NCBI RefSeq assembly: GCF_041435195.1
Contig: NZ_CP108106.1
Location: 3,844,001-3,908,000 of the forward strand
DNA: 64,000 bases
Direction of reading: 5' to 3'
From: Streptomyces sp. NBC_00224
Lineage (GTDB): Bacteria > Actinomycetota > Actinomycetes > Streptomycetales > Streptomycetaceae
The notes beneath the pieces were generated by a model. The model did no database searches and was not told where the DNA came from. It saw nothing but the letters and a program-made list of their open reading frames with translations. The position numbers and the translations under genes are program-made. Below are positions 62,801 through 64,000 of the stretch, one piece after another; position 1 is the first letter of the stretch, and every line of letters starts with the position of its first letter.

Positions 62801-64000
62801 CGCGAACGTGCTGGTGTCCTGGTAGCTGGTGGTCGCCGCGTAGACGGACTTGCCGCTGAAGAGCGTGGACGCCCGGACAGGGCGCTCCAAGCCGTCGTAC
62901 GTCGTACGCGTCATGCTCGGCACCAGGCTGTCCGAGGCGCGTTTGAACTGGGCGGACTGCGGGTCCCCGGCCGCCAGGTAGGGGTTCGTCTGCTCCCGGA
63001 TGAGGCCGTGGTCGTCGTAGCGGGTGTCCGCGATGATCCGGCCGGGCCCGTGCGCCTCGCTCTGCGTCTGCACGGCGCGCATCAGGCCGTCGTAGACGGT
63101 GACCTGCTTGGCGTAGGTGCCGTCGTCCTTGACGTTCTCGACGGTGACGGCGGTGGGCTTGGTCGTCGTGTCCGTCGCCACCGCCATCTGGTAGGTGATC
63201 TTGACGTCGGGCGTCTGGGTGCCCGAGGAGCGCACCGGAGTCCAGCCCTTGACGAGGCGGCCGAGCGCGTCGTACTCGCTGCGTGCCACACGGCCGTTGG
63301 CGTCGGTGACGGTCAGGGGGAGCGCACGGCCGGGGTCGAGCGTCGTGGTGGTCGCGAAACCCTTGGGGTTGATGATCTTTGTCGAAGTGACGGGTCCACC
63401 CGCATCACCGGGCGTGTACTGGGTCTCGGTGGTCCCGACCAGCGGCTTCTTCACCGTGCGGACGCGACCGAGCGGGTCGTACGTCATCGTCACCGCAGGG
63501 CCGAAGGCGCTGCCCGCGCCATTGGTCTCCGTGATCGTGGTGGCGAGCCCCTTGGCGGGGGTCTCGCCGTAGCCCAGCCCGTCGTACGACGTCCGGGCGG
63601 CTCCCGTGAGCTGCGTCGCCACATCCGCGTTGGCGTAGTCGGCACACGACGTGCTCGTCGAGCGGATCTGCTTGGGGAGCCCGATGAGATTCGTGGACTC
63701 GTTGTGGACGTAGTCCGTCTTGGCGCAGGTGTAGTCGCTGAGCGTCTCGCCGCCGGTCCCGTTGGGCTGAACCACAGCGGTCTGGACCTCGATGGGCAGA
63801 CCGTGGTCGTCGTCGACCTTGGTCGTGGTGCGGACGGCCTGCCAGCTGTTGTCGACCGTCTGGATCGCGTCCGAGCGCTCCACTCCGGTGCGGTGAGCGA
63901 GCAGGGCTCCCGCTCCGCCGTCCCGGTCCCGCGAAGCCGTCTGCTTGGACCAGGGGAAGCTGAGGGTGCGCTTGAGCACCCGGCCGCCGCTCCCGTCGTA
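59504..64000 (-). CDS. RHS/YD-repeat protein with HINT domain and C-terminal toxin tip (5' end outside window)
   Basis: C-terminal ~1,498 residues; the reading frame is open to the window edge (YDGSGGRVLK at 64000-63971), so the N terminus is missing. Many YD repeats (YDALGRLVKGW, YDARGNRSKVTDPAGNAWTY) build the RHS shell. The core ends NGRFLSADPIIIDSDP and NNPVTTSDPSGLC near 60770. A polymorphic-toxin HINT domain follows at about 59830-60262 (CFLAGTKVLMGDG to YYVLAGVTPVLVHN), then a ~105-residue tip (59504-59829) ending GATFDSRGQFQYFGRY. The tip is probably a nuclease-like toxin, but its family is not identified. The immunity gene follows at two bases. Confidence 0.88.
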   Translation of the reverse strand, partial: YDGSGGRVLKRTLSFPWSKQTASRDRDGGAGALLAHRTGVERSDAIQTVDNSWQAVRTTTKVDDDHGLPIEVQTAVVQPNGTGGETLSDYTCAKTDYVHNESTNLIGLPKQIRSTSTSCADYANADVATQLTGAARTSYDGLGYGETPAKGLATTITETNGAGSAFGPAVTMTYDPLGRVRTVKKPLVGTTETQYTPGDAGGPVTSTKIINPKGFATTTTLDPGRALPLTVTDANGRVARSEYDALGRLVKGWTPVRSSGTQTPDVKITYQMAVATDTTTKPTAVTVENVKDDGTYAKQVTVYDGLMRAVQTQSEAHGPGRIIADTRYDDHGLIREQTNPYLAAGDPQSAQFKRASDSLVPSMTRTTYDGLERPVRASTLFSGKSVYAATTSYQDTSTFAVPAGGAAPAIKTFTDARGRVTAIQHFTNPQSTEYRQTSYEYDARGNRSKVTDPAGNAWTYTYDARKRLIASTDPDTGETTSGYDDADRLVSVTDSRGSTYTSYDELSRIVAVREGSTTAPPVKEFSFDTLPGALGQPVESIRHDKSGDYINRVTGYDTGYRPTGKETVVPANAMTTGVSGTYKYAYEYTPTGKPLTVTLPAVGGLAAEKVVTRYNSDGLAESTSGQSWYTTDVTYSPYGEPLRVVSGPQPYRVWTTNFVDEHTGRLQRTVTDRETTNSHRINSSFYSYDVAGNVTSNARQLTDAGTSVWDNQCFTYDAMGQLAHAWTSNITPGTTSVGCKSDSGQQWGYNGDGTASGGPIANAADAVSDKNTPDAALTASLKAAAPAAGSVAGGATGYWDSYTFDVLGNRATQVKHDPADATKDVSFRYGYGTTITGNGTSPSTLIQPHVLTDVTSTPSGSGSAYEYDRTGNTTVRDLADVTQRFTWTQDRKVDTATVDGVKTQYVYDAEGNRVLENSPAGSVLYLGETELTTAAGKITRASRSYGQVGAPTVVRSTTDGATSGHKLSVLVSDQLGTASTSVEESPGQPITRRAFKPYGEVRGAKPGAWPNKRSYLGVGVDDTATGLTHLGAREYDQANGRFLSADPIIIDSDPVQMNGYAYSGNNPVTTSDPSGLCRADQCGVGTPKGDGSGDIITDGPIDPDRPGAGSCHKGSCKKTKIGAESGALKVDGKRHEIFPGVWVPNNWKNEDQFTRLFYRYYLDANRYPQKDDYLVERDNPDAQAQLRHWVRLVCNVMDCAKGMVLNSTGRGGFLFAGGEMGAGARSIGGGFSGQRIKGGSSSSAPSPCKCFLAGTKVLMGDGRDKSIESVKIGDEVVATDPVTGKTGKRRVTRLIVTDSDKYFNELTISTKDGPKKLTATHEHPFWSESAHAWVAAGRIEPGTKLRTPDGKAVTVTSNRGHADHARTYNLTVDGLHTYYVLAGVTPVLVHNSTLCDPDLDALSQSGTRPAKGNRTHAGREYQKHMNRGDLPVVPGKELDSTGQDLLDDILTNPGTVTSPVNSGNFSGGTRYIMPDSAGGRGIGATFDSRGQFQYFGRY

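Overview
The window is a ~64 kb piece of a Streptomyces chromosome. The G+C is very high with strong third-position bias, and there is an SsgA-like sporulation protein, a 93-aa HU protein, and a gene order that matches, from memory, the conserved core segment around hppD, murA, hupA, sigU, nnaR and narK of Streptomyces coelicolor. Most of the window is vertically inherited core genome; two stretches look accessory.

Layout. (1) 0-9.7 kb: clpS with a DUF2017 gene, divergent from the NAD-salvage pair pncB and pncA, then a secreted M6 (immune inhibitor A) protease, two proline-rich RDD membrane proteins and an SsgA-like protein. (2) 9.7-18.8 kb: an FAD-linked oxidase, a TPR protein, hppD, an Lrp regulator, and a complete four-gene glycine betaine/proline-type ABC operon directly behind the Lrp gene. 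(3) 18.8-26.5 kb: an ArsR-like regulator, a small protein and an MFS exporter behind two strong palindromes; a Lon-domain secreted protease; an IclR regulator; a DEAH helicase; a second MFS. (4) 26.7-36.9 kb: tRNA-Cys followed by an accessory block, all on the minus strand, of type VII secretion (ESX)-associated genes. It holds a mycosin protease, WXG-like proteins, and two tandem modules each made of a ~770-aa WXG-type protein and a small lipoprotein with four matching cysteines. A ~600-bp, ~98 % identical tract and a leftover gene end mark the module duplication. (5) 37.1-42.1 kb: a three-subunit molybdenum hydroxylase operon with overlapping starts. Its large subunit appears to lack the catalytic glutamate, and its Fe-S subunit carries a ~390-aa disordered N-terminal extension. 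(6) 42.4-53.3 kb: GH20 hexosaminidase, DUF3039, AlgH/YqgE, murA, hupA, malic enzyme, a HelD-like ATPase, and a sigma/anti-sigma pair. (7) 53.4-58.9 kb: CGNR protein, nitrate regulator nnaR, narK, then an XRE regulator with two tiny coupled genes. (8) 58.9-64 kb: the C-terminal part of a large RHS/YD-repeat protein with a HINT domain and a short toxin-like tip, followed two bases later by a probable immunity gene. The toxin and immunity stretch is clearly lower in G+C.

Working together: pncA turns nicotinamide into nicotinate and pncB turns that into NaMN. The Lrp-ABC operon would import compatible solutes. nnaR probably controls narK. The anti-sigma factor holds the ECF sigma factor. The ESX block probably processes and exports helical substrates, with the lipoproteins as candidate surface partners. 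The RHS protein and its neighbour form a contact-dependent competition pair. Several dispersed GC-rich intergenic inverted repeats sit between genes.
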